6,062 nucleotides of DNA, taken from Rudanella sp. (lineage in GTDB: Bacteria; Bacteroidota; Bacteroidia; Cytophagales; Spirosomataceae). Every line of letters begins with the position of its first letter. The stretch's first letter is position 1. A model generated the notes under the pieces. The model searched no databases. It saw nothing but the letters and a program-made list of their open reading frames with translations, and was not told the DNA's origin. The stretch is taken from positions 1-6,062 of the forward strand of contig JAJAYX010000403.1 of assembly GCA_026785985.1 (NCBI GenBank). Reading direction: 5' to 3'. Shown here one piece after another: positions 1 to 6,062 of this stretch. The translations under genes and the position numbers were made by a program.

Positions 1-688
1 TGATGTTGTGCCGAACAATTTCCTCAATGGGTAAAAACAGCGTTTCGCTCGCTCGCTCAAAGGGCATGAACCGGGGCAGGTTGGCCGGAATCTGCACAAA
101 GGACAGTCGTTGCCGGTCGTCTTCGTCGTCGGACACAACCTTGCGATCATTAGCGGCATCGGTATTTTGCGTGACTACCCCAAAAATCAACACCTTCGCC
201 AGCAACACCGGAAATGTGTGGGTGTAGTCATACAGCATGGGCGTAAGCGTGGGGTAGATCGTCCGGTCGAAATAATCGTTAGCATGAGCTTGCTCGTTGC
301 GGTTCAGATCAGCGAGTTCGACAATGCGGAGTTGATTTTCGGGGAAGAGTGGCAGTAATTCCTGCGTAAAAATCTCCTGCTGCATCATGCTAAACTGTTG
401 CGTAGCCGTGAAAAGTGCCTTCTTAAAGGGCACTTCGCGCAAACCTGAATAATCGACGCGCTGTTTATGGTAGTCCAGATAGTTATATAAACTCCCCACC
501 CGAATCGTGAAAAACTCGTCCAGGTTTGAGTCTGTAATAGCCAAAAATTTCAGCCGCTCCATCAGGGGCCGGTGTACGCTCCGGGCCTGATCGAGTACAC
601 GCTCGTCAAATTTCAACCAACTCAGGTCACGGCTCAGATAATCGCTCTGATCAATGACATTGCTAACTTTCTCGCTGACTTTAGCCAT
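1..688 (-). CDS. ppk1: Polyphosphate kinase 1, N-terminal part (cut by window edge)
   Basis: PPK1 reversibly moves the gamma-phosphate of ATP onto inorganic polyphosphate chains. The reading frame is open from the ATG at 688 to the edge (229 codons plus one base), about one third of the roughly 700-residue family length. The N domain is recognisable: LSWLKFDERVLDQA at residues 22-35, then ERLKFLAITDSNLDEFFTIR at 44-63. N55 corresponds to the Asn that contacts ATP in E. coli PPK (N45 there, from memory). FLPIEEIVRHNI at 218-229 matches the end of the second (H) domain segment. The catalytic histidines lie beyond the window. The frame stays open upstream of 688, but the first ATG gives the expected short leader before LSWL; no Shine-Dalgarno is seen. 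A terminator separates it from gyrB, so it probably has its own promoter between 689 and 798, where I found no clear match. Family call is firm. Confidence 0.95.
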   Translation of the reverse strand, partial: MAKVSEKVSNVIDQSDYLSRDLSWLKFDERVLDQARSVHRPLMERLKFLAITDSNLDEFFTIRVGSLYNYLDYHKQRVDYSGLREVPFKKALFTATQQFSMMQQEIFTQELLPLFPENQLRIVELADLNRNEQAHANDYFDRTIYPTLTPMLYDYTHTFPVLLAKVLIFGVVTQNTDAANDRKVVSDDEDDRQRLSFVQIPANLPRFMPFERASETLFLPIEEIVRHNI

Positions 689-798
689 AGTAGTTGATGC
701 TGCTTCTGGAGAAGTTTTGGGAGATTGAGTAAATCGGTGAAGGATATTGCGAATCACGGGTTTTAGAAATTGAATGGTTTGTCGATAGAAATACAATA

Positions 799-826
799 AA
801 AAAGCGGGCGAATCAGCCCGCTTTTT
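799..826 (-). terminator. Rho-independent terminator after gyrB
   Basis: A perfect stem of GCGGGC (804-809) and GCCCGC (816-821) with a 6-base loop is flanked by an A run on one side and a T run on the other, which extends the stem to 11 pairs. Read on the minus strand it ends in a U tract and starts 15 bases past the gyrB stop codon, so it should end gyrB transcription before ppk1. The symmetrical A and T runs would also let it work on the plus strand. Confidence 0.85.
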
Positions 827-840
827 CAGTTGATTTATAC

Positions 841-2849
841 TTAAACGTCCACTCGGGCGTATTTCGCATTCCGTTCAATAAAATCTCGTCGGGGGGCCAC
901 ATCATCGCCCATCAGGGTCGAGAAGACGAGGTCGGCATTGGCCGCCGACTCAATGGTGACCAGTTTCAGGCTCCGGCGGTCAGGATCCATAGTAGTGCTC
1001 CACAACTGTTCGGCGTTCATCTCGCCCAAACCCTTGTAGCGTTGCACGTGAACGTTCTCCTCGCGGCCCGTACCGGCCAGATCTTTCACCGCCTGTTCGC
1101 GCTGCTGTTCGTTCCAGCAATAGCGTTCTTCCTTGCCTTTTTTGAGGAGATAGAGGGGCGGCTGGGCAATATAAATATTACCATTGTCGATAAGGGCCTT
1201 CATGTTGCGGAAAAATAAGGTCAGAATCAGCGTTCTGATGTGGCTTCCGTCCACGTCGGCATCAGTCATAATAATGACTTTGTGATACCGAAGTTTATCA
1301 AGGTTCATTACTGTTTCGTCGTCCTTTTTCTCTAAGCGTATGCCGAGGGCCGTCCAGATATTTTTGATCTCTTCGTTCTCATAAATCTTGTGTTCCATGG
1401 CTTTCTCCACGTTCAGGATTTTTCCGCGAAGGGGCAAAATGGCCTGAAACGCCCGGTTGCGGCCCTGTTTGGCGGTGCCACCGGCGGAGTCTCCTTCCAC
1501 AAGGTATATCTCGCATTTCTCAGGGTCGGTATCGGAGCAGTCAGCGAGTTTGCCGGGCAGGCCTGCACCACCCATAAAGTCGCTGCGCTGCACCATAATG
1601 CGCTTGTAGGCTTGCTCGGCTGCAATGCGGGCCTGCGCCGACACCAGCACTTTTTTCACGATGCCCTGCGCTGTTTTGGGGTTCTCTTCCAGCCACGATT
1701 CAAGAAGCGCGGCCATCGTTTGACTCACCGCGCTCACCACTTCCTGGTTGCCCAGTTTGGTTTTGGTTTGTCCTTCAAACTGAGGCTCCTGTACTTTCAC
1801 CGAGATCACAGCGGTCAGCCCCTTACGGAAGTCTTCTCCAGTGAAGGTTAGTTTACCCAGGTTTTTAAACTTGTCGGCGTTTTTGTCGGCGTAACTTTTC
1901 AACACCCGCGTCAATGCAGAACGGAACCCCTGCACGTGGGTGCCGCCCTCGTGAGTGCTGATATTGTTCACATAAGACATCACGTTTTCGCCCGCTTCGT
2001 AGTTATACACCAGGGCCACCTGCACTGGCGTTGAACCCTTGTTGCTTTCCATATAAACGGGACTCATTCCGTCGAGGGGGGCACGGGTTTGATCAAGGTA
2101 TTTTACAAATTCGACCAGGCCACCCTGCGAATAAAAATCATCGGCGTTGATGGGTTCTCCCTGTTCGTTGAGGTCGCGCAGGTCGGTCAGGAAAATATGG
2201 ATACCCCGATTCAGGTAAGCCAGTTCTCGCAGACGGCCCGCTACGGTTTCGTAGCGGAAAACGGTCTCCGTAAAATGGATTCATCGGGCTTAAACCGGAC
2301 GGTTGTCCCGTGGTCATCGGCTTCGCCAATAATACGGGCATCGTACTGAGGAATACCGATTTTGTATTCCTGCTCTACAATATTTCCATCGCGGTGTACT
2401 TCCACGCGGAGGTCGGTCGAGAGGGCGTTTACGCAGGACACACCCACGCCATGCAAGCCACCCGACACTTTATAGGTGTCTTTGTCGAACTTACCACCGG
2501 CGTGCAACACGGTCATCACGACCTCCAGGGCCGATTTGCCCATTTTGGTATTGATACCCGTTGGAATACCCCGACCGTTGTCCTGCACGGTAATAGAATT
2601 GTCGGTATTCATGGTGACGCGGATGGTGTCGCAGTGACCGGCTAAAGCCTCGTCGATAGAGTTGTCGACTACTTCCCAGATCAGGTGGTGCAATCCCCTT
2701 ATGCCGATGTCGCCAATGTACATGGCCGGGCGTTTGCGGACGGCCTCCAGGCCCTCAAGAACCTGAATATTATCGGCCCCGTAATTTCCGTTTGGGTTAG
2801 GTGCCTCTGACTCGGTTGGGATGTCGGTTTCGATCAATTCGTTTGTCAT
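841..2849 (-). CDS. gyrB: DNA gyrase subunit B, interrupted by a one-base frameshift
   Basis: GyrB is the ATPase and TOPRIM subunit of DNA gyrase, which introduces negative supercoils with GyrA. It is read in two frames: 2849-2241 (202 codons) and, after a one-base loss at the T run 2275-2272, 2271-841. Restoring one T gives 669 residues. The GHKL ATPase domain shows [16 protein letters not shown] (catalytic E59, Mg-binding N63), QDNGRGIP (D90) and [15 protein letters not shown] (ATP lid, 130-144). The transducer domain has QTKTKLG (K363, matching E. coli K337). TOPRIM shows EGDSAGG (E452) and TDADVDGSH (D530, D532, D534), then [10 protein letters not shown] near 603-612. The C terminus, [13 protein letters not shown], is GyrB-like rather than ParE-like. 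The length fits Bacteroidota GyrB, which lacks the extra E. coli C-terminal-half insertion. As written, translation would stop at 2241 and yield only an ATPase fragment. Because gyrB is essential, a sequencing or assembly error is the likeliest cause. No clear promoter was recognised in 2850-2985. Confidence 0.95.
2271..2276 (-). other. Frameshift site inside gyrB (one T missing from a T run)
   Basis: On the minus strand the sequence reads ATTTTACGGAG. In this frame it gives I-L-R-R and reaches a TAG at 2243-2241. Adding one T (ATTTTTACGGAG) gives [19 protein letters not shown], the conserved end of the GyrB ATPase domain, and the frame then stays open for 477 codons to the stop at 841. The event sits in a homopolymer, the typical place for an indel read error. 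Confidence 0.9.
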
Positions 2850-3180
2850 AAGTCTGCTCGAATAATAGTCGCAAATCGGTTACGTCAGGTTTAGACGGTT
2901 GCGATTATGATGCGCTATCAGATTGTAAAAATACAAAAAAAATTGGCCATTTCCTACCATCTGCCTACCCAATTGCTTTTACAATACGAAAAAACGCGAC
3001 TCTTGCTTAGAACCGCGTTTAAACCTGCTTTTATGACGTAATACACCCTGCTTTTTAGACCATGCCGGGGGTCAGTTTTTGCAAACCAATGCCCGTATTG
3101 GTAAAAGTGATTGTGCGGGAGCGTTTTCTAGGAAAAGTCTTATTATAGCATTACTGATAATCTGCGTTTCCGTTCTGGCT
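2850..3180. other. Gene-free stretch between the small unknown gene and gyrB
   Basis: These 331 bases hold the gyrB 5' region and the 3' region of the upstream minus-strand gene. A probable minus-strand terminator lies at 2989-3020. An A/T-rich patch at about 2925-2942 (T8-G followed by TATTTTTA on the minus strand) lies some 75-95 bases before the gyrB start and may belong to its promoter, but I could not align a convincing -33/-7 pair. The open frames across 3072-3363 on both strands have no recognisable protein and overlap the end of the neighbouring gene, so I do not call them. Confidence 0.6.
2989..3020 (-). terminator. Probable rho-independent terminator upstream of gyrB
   Basis: AAACGCG (2992-2998) pairs perfectly with CGCGTTT (3014-3020). 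The 15-base loop may close further through TCT/AGA at 3001-3003 and 3009-3011. On the minus strand the stem runs straight into a six-base U tract (2994-2989). It would end transcripts arriving from the tsaE-ald-unknown cluster before the gyrB promoter region. The stem is only 7 pairs, four of them G:C, and it lies 160 bases past the last stop codon, so this is a moderate call. Confidence 0.5.
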
Positions 3181-3585
3181 TTAATCCTCCGGAAACGGAA
3201 TATACACGAAGCCCGCAAACTCGGCATGAACCACAAAAAGGCAGCAATACTCGTCGGGGTTGCGATAGTTTTCTTTAAACATCTCGATGGAGTCTTCGCC
3301 AATAAGTTCGCGCTGAATAAACTCGTCCAGATACGAGGCTCTATAGTTCCAGGCATTGGTTAATTCGTTGGATGCAATCAGGAGCTGACCTATATCTATA
3401 CTGCGATGAGAGGCCACAAAAATGGGATGTTCTGAAAAACCCCGCGTCCGAATCTGGTAAGAGGCATCCTTAAGCTGGTCGGTAACAAGGACAAAATCCC
3501 CCGAAATCAGCCCCATCAGTTTTTTGTTGAGGTCGGGTGAATTAGCATCGTCCAACAGAACATTTTCGTTGCTATGGTTAATCAT
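3181..3585 (-). CDS. Small acidic protein of unknown function, last gene of the tsaE-ald cluster
   Basis: I do not recognise the family. The 134-residue product has no signal peptide or membrane segment, so it is probably cytoplasmic. It is rich in Asp and Glu, and alternates predicted strands and helices: FVLVTDQL (31-38), HPIFVASHR (53-61), a helical LLIASNELTNAWNYRASYLDEFIQREL (68-94), then CCLFVVHAEFAGFVYIPFPED at the C terminus. The ATG at 3585 lies 6 bases after the ald stop codon and is the natural start of a co-transcribed gene. The reality of the gene rests on this spacing, on the same strand and on an ordinary, well-mixed amino-acid composition. The antisense frames over the same bases look like shadows. 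Its position suggests co-expression with the dehydrogenase, but no function can be assigned. Confidence 0.8.
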   Translation of the reverse strand: MINHSNENVLLDDANSPDLNKKLMGLISGDFVLVTDQLKDASYQIRTRGFSEHPIFVASHRSIDIGQLLIASNELTNAWNYRASYLDEFIQRELIGEDSIEMFKENYRNPDEYCCLFVVHAEFAGFVYIPFPED

Positions 3586-3591
3586 TTGACG

Positions 3592-4806
3592 TTAAAATCT
3601 TGCTGCCAACAACAGTTGCAAATCTTTGAACCGCATGTTGAATTTGCGGGCGATGTAGGCGTTGGTCAGCGTGCCTTTATGACAATAAACGCCTTTCATA
3701 AACCATCGGTTCGTATACATCATTTCTTCGATGCCGCCGATGGTGCCGGTTTCGAGCAAAAACGGCAGGAAAATATTGCTCAGAGCCATGCTCGCCGTAT
3801 GGGCCACACGGGCAGCAATGTTCGGAACGCAGTAATGAATGACTCCGTGATGCTGAAAAATGGGGTTTTTGTGACTGGTGATGCGCGAGGTCTCGAAGTT
3901 GCCCCCCTGGTCAATGGCTACGTCGATGATCAGGGCTTCGGGTTTCATGCGGCTCACGGTTTCTTCGGTCACCACAATAGGGCTGATGCCATCGTCGCCC
4001 CGGAGTGCCCCAATCACCACGTCGGCCCGTTCAACGGCTTCCGACATTGTTTCGGAGTCGATGATAGACGTGTAAATGGGTTGTCCCACGGCATATTTCA
4101 ATCGTTGCAGTTTATAGAGATGCCGGTCGAACACTTTGATGTCGGCCCCCATGCCGAGGGCAGTACGAATGGCATATTCGGCTACGGTTCCGGCACCCAA
4201 AATAACGACTTTAGTGGGTGGAACCCCGGTGATACCACCCAGAATAACGCCCCGACCGTTTACACTGTTGAGATATTCGCCGGCCACCAGCATCACAATG
4301 CTGCCTGCAATTTCGCTCATCGTGCGAATCACCGGCAAGCCACCACCCTGATCCTCGATGTATTCGTAGCCAATAGCGGTAATGTTTTTCTCGTTGAGCC
4401 GCTCAAAATAATTGCGCTCGTGCGAGGGCAGGTTCACGGCAGAGATCAGGGTGCTGCCTGCTTTCAGATACGCAAACTCATGATCGACCAACGGCTCTAC
4501 TTTCAAAATGACGTTAGCATCGAAGACCTCTTTGGGCGAGTAAACGATCTGGGCACCGGCTTCGCTGTACTCATTATCACCGAATTTAGCTCCAGTCCCG
4601 GCGGCCGTTTCCACCACTACCTGATGGCCGTTCCGCACCAGAATGGTGACGGCTTCGGGCGTGAGTGCGATGCGGTTTTCCTGAAACGAAACCTCTTTGG
4701 GCAGGCCAATCAACAGGCTGTGCTTGTCGGTTTTGACAGCAACAGGAGATTCCTGTGGGTATAGTGCCGTTTGCGTTTGCCTGGCTAATTCCTCGAATCC
4801 AGTCAT
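3592..4806 (-). CDS. ald: Alanine dehydrogenase/PNT-family NAD-linked dehydrogenase
   Basis: The family covers alanine dehydrogenase (alanine + NAD+ + water to pyruvate + ammonium + NADH) and the alpha subunit of proton-translocating transhydrogenase. The 404-residue product has about 30 extra N-terminal residues before the usual LLIGLPKE start. The N-terminal domain shows SFQENRIALTP (R45, equivalent to substrate-binding R15). The Rossmann domain has VVILGAGTVAEYA (G204, G206) and an acidic D227 in KVFD after the second strand, which fits NAD rather than NADP. DVAIDQGG (295-302) and GVIHYCVPNI (321-330) are alanine-dehydrogenase-like; the RAQSLDA loop of transhydrogenase is absent, as are its membrane segments. 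However, the second Lys of the classical LKVKEP motif is missing (LKVEP at 101-105) and the usual active-site His aligns with N125. Alanine as substrate is therefore unproven. ATG 4806 lies 3 bases after the tsaE stop codon. Confidence 0.85.
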   Translation of the reverse strand: MTGFEELARQTQTALYPQESPVAVKTDKHSLLIGLPKEVSFQENRIALTPEAVTILVRNGHQVVVETAAGTGAKFGDNEYSEAGAQIVYSPKEVFDANVILKVEPLVDHEFAYLKAGSTLISAVNLPSHERNYFERLNEKNITAIGYEYIEDQGGGLPVIRTMSEIAGSIVMLVAGEYLNSVNGRGVILGGITGVPPTKVVILGAGTVAEYAIRTALGMGADIKVFDRHLYKLQRLKYAVGQPIYTSIIDSETMSEAVERADVVIGALRGDDGISPIVVTEETVSRMKPEALIIDVAIDQGGNFETSRITSHKNPIFQHHGVIHYCVPNIAARVAHTASMALSNIFLPFLLETGTIGGIEEMMYTNRWFMKGVYCHKGTLTNAYIARKFNMRFKDLQLLLAARF

Positions 4807-4809
4807 AGT

Positions 4810-5235
4810 TTAGGGGCTACTTATCACCGTACTAACCGTCCGTTTGCCGGTATCATCGGCGGATAAATGTAGTTGATAATACGATGTAGGCCAGAGTGCT
4901 TCAATCCGTTCGGGCCATTCAACAAAGCAGTAACTTCCCGAGTCGAAGTATTCTTCCAACCCAATGTCTAACGCTTCAGCTTCGTTGAGAAGGCGGTAAC
5001 AATCGAAGTGATAGACGGGTTCGCCCTGCTTCGTCGTGTACTCGTTAATCAACCCAAAAGTGGGGCTCTGCACCACACTCACCACGCCAACGGCCCGGCA
5101 AAGTGCTTTAATAAGAGTGGTTTTGCCCGCTCCCATCTCCCCCTCAAACAACCAGACTCGATGCGTTCCGGCTTCATCAAGCAATCGGCGGGACACCCCG
5201 TCTAATTCGTCTAAGGATTGAAACTGGACAGTCAT
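4810..5235 (-). CDS. tsaE: tRNA threonylcarbamoyladenosine biosynthesis ATPase TsaE
   Basis: TsaE is the small P-loop ATPase that works with TsaB and TsaD to put threonylcarbamoyl on A37 of ANN-decoding tRNAs (t6A). The 141-residue product has the family length. It shows a Walker A motif, GEMGAGKTT (32-40), a switch-like SPTFGLINEY (57-66), a Walker B-like YHFDCYRL (75-82, D78) and the signature VEWPER (105-110, E106 and W107). A longer frame with an ATG at 5370 exists, but its 45 extra residues are basic, unlike the family, and would cross the likely promoter; the ATG at 5235 puts FQSLDEL at the proper N terminus. It is the first gene of the cluster with ald and the small unknown gene. TsaE next to an ald-like gene is an arrangement I recall from other Bacteroidota, though I cannot check this here. 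Confidence 0.95.
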   Translation of the reverse strand: MTVQFQSLDELDGVSRRLLDEAGTHRVWLFEGEMGAGKTTLIKALCRAVGVVSVVQSPTFGLINEYTTKQGEPVYHFDCYRLLNEAEALDIGLEEYFDSGSYCFVEWPERIEALWPTSYYQLHLSADDTGKRTVSTVISSP

Positions 5236-5257
5236 CGTATTGTTGAGAAATCGTCCA

Positions 5258-5265
5258 CGAAGATA
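5258..5265 (-). promoter_or_regulatory. Possible -7 promoter element for tsaE
   Basis: On the minus strand TATCTTCG matches the Bacteroidota -7 consensus TAnnTTTG at all but one position. It lies 22 bases before the tsaE ATG, which would give a leader of roughly 16 bases. I see no good TTG at the -33 position, so the call is weak. If correct it would drive the whole tsaE-ald-unknown cluster. Confidence 0.35.
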
Positions 5266-5312
5266 CGAAGATTGGTTGACTTGCCGTCCTATCCGTCTTG
5301 GGAGCAGGTGTT

Positions 5313-5339
5313 TTTGACTTAAATAAAGCCGTAACTTGC
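5313..5339 (+). promoter_or_regulatory. Possible weak promoter before the type IX cargo remnant
   Basis: TAACTTGC (5332-5339) resembles the -7 consensus TAnnTTTG with one T lost, and it lies 22 bases before the ATG at 5362. A TTTG at 5313-5316 sits upstream, but the 15-base spacing is shorter than the usual 19-21. Either the element has decayed with the gene or the match is chance. Confidence 0.25.
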
Positions 5340-5361
5340 AGACTGTTAATCGGTTCTTGCC

Positions 5362-5831
5362 ATGCGCCACACCTACCTATTCTTTCTGTTTAGTTGCCTC
5401 TTCCTTCAGACTCTCCGCTGGGATCAATGAGTTACGTAGCCCGGCAGACTCCGTATCAGATCACGGTTCGGCCCGAAATGACCACCAGCTACCGGCTGTT
5501 GGCCGTGGACGATGCTGCCTGTCCGAATGGGCAGGCTTCTGGCACGGCCCTAATTCTACTTGGGCAGGGTTCGGCCAATGACCTCACGCTGAATGCTTTT
5601 TCCAACCCAACAACAGGCTGGGTGCGTGTAGAGGGTCAGTTGAAAAAATCGGGTACGGTGCTGCTACGGGTGGTGAACCGGGCCGGACAGGTTGTTCAGA
5701 CTCTGGAGCATCCCGATCAATCGGTCAACTATCGTTACGACCTGAATTTGTCGGGGATGCCAGCGGTGATATACACTCTGGTTGTAGAAGCCGATGACCG
5801 GAAGGAGTCGTTCAAACTGGTTAAGCACTGA
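5362..5831 (+). pseudogene. Frame-disrupted, short secreted protein with type IX sorting domain
   Basis: The ATG at 5362 begins a clear signal peptide, MRHTYLFFLFSCLFLQ, but this frame stops at 5428-5430. From 5394 a second frame runs open to the TGA at 5829-5831. Its ITVRPEMTTSYRLLAVDD (residues 23-40 of that frame), then ACPNGQASGTA, look like the last strands of an Ig-like or PKD-like repeat. From about residue 64 it has LTLNAFSNPTTGWVRV, LRVVNRAGQVVQTL, PAVIYTLVVE and a final FKLVKH. That is the pattern of the C-terminal sorting domain read by the type IX secretion system, which exports cargo across the outer membrane. Adding one base between about 5394 and 5427 joins signal and body into roughly 156 residues. 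That is still very short for such cargo, and the Ig-like repeat is only half present. Either a larger gene has lost its middle by deletion, or a small real gene carries a sequencing indel. The body alone could start only at TTG 5394 or ATG 5427, without a signal peptide. Confidence 0.7.
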
Positions 5832-5883
5832 AGCACACAAATAGACCGTTTATCAACTCCCCAAGTCATTCATCGCGAATCGG

Positions 5884-5914
5884 TTTGAACTGCCCGGCGG
5901 TCGCCGTAGTTTAG
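5884..5914 (+). promoter_or_regulatory. Bacteroidota-type promoter for the lipoprotein-like gene
   Basis: TTTG (5884-5887), a 19-base spacer and TAGTTTAG (5907-5914) match the primary-sigma consensus of Bacteroidota (TTTG, 19-21 bases, TAnnTTTG) with one mismatch in the -7 element. Transcription would start near 5918-5922, leaving a leader of about 13-17 bases before the ATG at 5935. Confidence 0.55.
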
Positions 5915-5926
5915 TAGTATAAACTA
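5907..5926. repeat. Perfect inverted repeat over the -7 element and likely start of transcription
   Basis: TAGTTTA (5907-5913) and TAAACTA (5920-5926) are exact reverse complements around the 6-base spacer GTAGTA. The left arm lies in the predicted -7 element and the right arm over the predicted transcription start. That is where a dimeric repressor would bind, so it may be an operator; a weak A/T-rich hairpin or chance are the alternatives. Confidence 0.5.
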
Positions 5927-5934
5927 TTCCGGCA

Positions 5935-6062
5935 ATGACTCCGACACGAAAACAAGCGATTATCCGGCGCGTAAAAGATATTACGCTCGGCACCACCCTT
6001 AGTGTAGCCCTGCTCAATGGGTCGATGCTGCTGCAGAGTTGCAGCAGTAACAACGACGACCA
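5935..6062 (+). CDS. Probable lipoprotein, N-terminal part (cut by window edge)
   Basis: Only 42 codons are visible. The N terminus is basic (TRKQAIIRRVK, residues 4-14), followed by a hydrophobic stretch (ITLGTTLSVALLNGSMLL, 16-33) and then LQSC with C36. This is a loose lipobox: Leu at -3 and Ser at -1 fit, Gln at -2 is unusual. The residues after the Cys are SSNNDD. A polar, acidic stretch just after the lipid-bearing Cys is typical of Bacteroidota lipoproteins exported to the cell surface, so surface exposure is possible. The paired Arg at 11-12 is not followed by a proper Tat motif. The start is supported by the promoter at 5884-5914 and by the ideal place of the basic region. The function is unknown because the body lies outside the window. 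The frame on the opposite strand across 5853-6053 is taken as a shadow. Confidence 0.65.
   Translation, partial: MTPTRKQAIIRRVKDITLGTTLSVALLNGSMLLQSCSSNNDD

Noticed and set aside
46..60. Short tandem CGCT repeats
   Set aside because: They encode part of a plausible PPK1 segment (ERASE) and are too short to be a meaningful repeat.
1390..1851. Plus-strand open frame of 153 codons inside gyrB
   Set aside because: Antisense to conserved GyrB TOPRIM coding sequence and without any family resemblance.
841..2849. Topoisomerase IV subunit B (parE) instead of gyrB
   Set aside because: The C-terminal tail, the [10 protein letters not shown] context and the restored length fit GyrB better.
3124..3136. 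Small palindrome TTTTC-TAG-GAAAA
   Set aside because: The five-pair A/T-rich stem is too short and isolated to assign a role.
3165..3197. Inverted repeat CGTTTCCG / CGGAAACG around the stop codon of the small unknown gene
   Set aside because: An 8-bp perfect repeat with a 17-base spacer but no U tract on the minus strand; half lies in coding sequence, so it may be chance.
3072..3363. Open frames on both strands between gyrB and the small unknown gene
   Set aside because: They overlap the 3' end of the better-supported gene, resemble no known protein and mirror each other.
3574..4764. Long plus-strand open frame of 396 codons
   Set aside because: It lies exactly antisense to the well-supported dehydrogenase gene; its product is rich in His, Gly and Phe in the way typical of reverse-frame translation, with no recognisable domain.
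5236..5370. Upstream extension of TsaE to an ATG at 5370
   Set aside because: The extra 45 residues are basic and unlike TsaE; the 141-residue form has the usual family length and N terminus.

Overview
The window looks like a chromosomal housekeeping segment from a member of the Bacteroidota, most likely order Cytophagales (Spirosoma/Larkinella-like; the genus is an inference). Supporting signs are a compact GyrB of about 669 residues, a C-terminal sorting domain of the type IX secretion system, no Shine-Dalgarno sequences before the starts, and promoter-like TTTG...TAnnTTTG elements instead of sigma-70 boxes. No tRNA, rRNA, CRISPR array, insertion sequence or phage gene was seen.

Minus strand, read from right to left. 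A tight three-gene cluster (5235 down to 3181) encodes the tRNA-modification ATPase TsaE, an alanine dehydrogenase/transhydrogenase-family enzyme, and a small acidic protein of unknown function; the gaps are only 3 and 6 bases, so they are probably one operon. It is followed by a 331-base gene-free stretch holding a probable terminator (about 2989-3020). Next is gyrB (2849-841), which is complete at both ends but carries a one-base frameshift at a T run near codon 193, and then a strong hairpin terminator (799-826). The 5' third of ppk1 (polyphosphate kinase 1) runs off the left edge.

Plus strand, right end. A short, frame-disrupted gene (5362-5831) combines a signal peptide in one frame with part of an Ig-like repeat and a type IX sorting domain in another. 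After it comes the start of a probable lipoprotein gene (5935 to the edge). A well-formed Bacteroidota-type promoter precedes the lipoprotein gene, and its -7 element overlaps a perfect 7-bp inverted repeat.

Functionally the minus-strand genes serve tRNA t6A modification, NAD-linked metabolism, DNA supercoiling and phosphate/energy storage; the plus-strand genes encode secreted or envelope proteins. I see no convincing new multi-gene system. The points worth a second look are the gyrB frameshift, the dehydrogenase that appears to lack two classical alanine-dehydrogenase active-site residues, the broken or shrunken type IX cargo gene, and the promoter/inverted-repeat pair before the lipoprotein gene.
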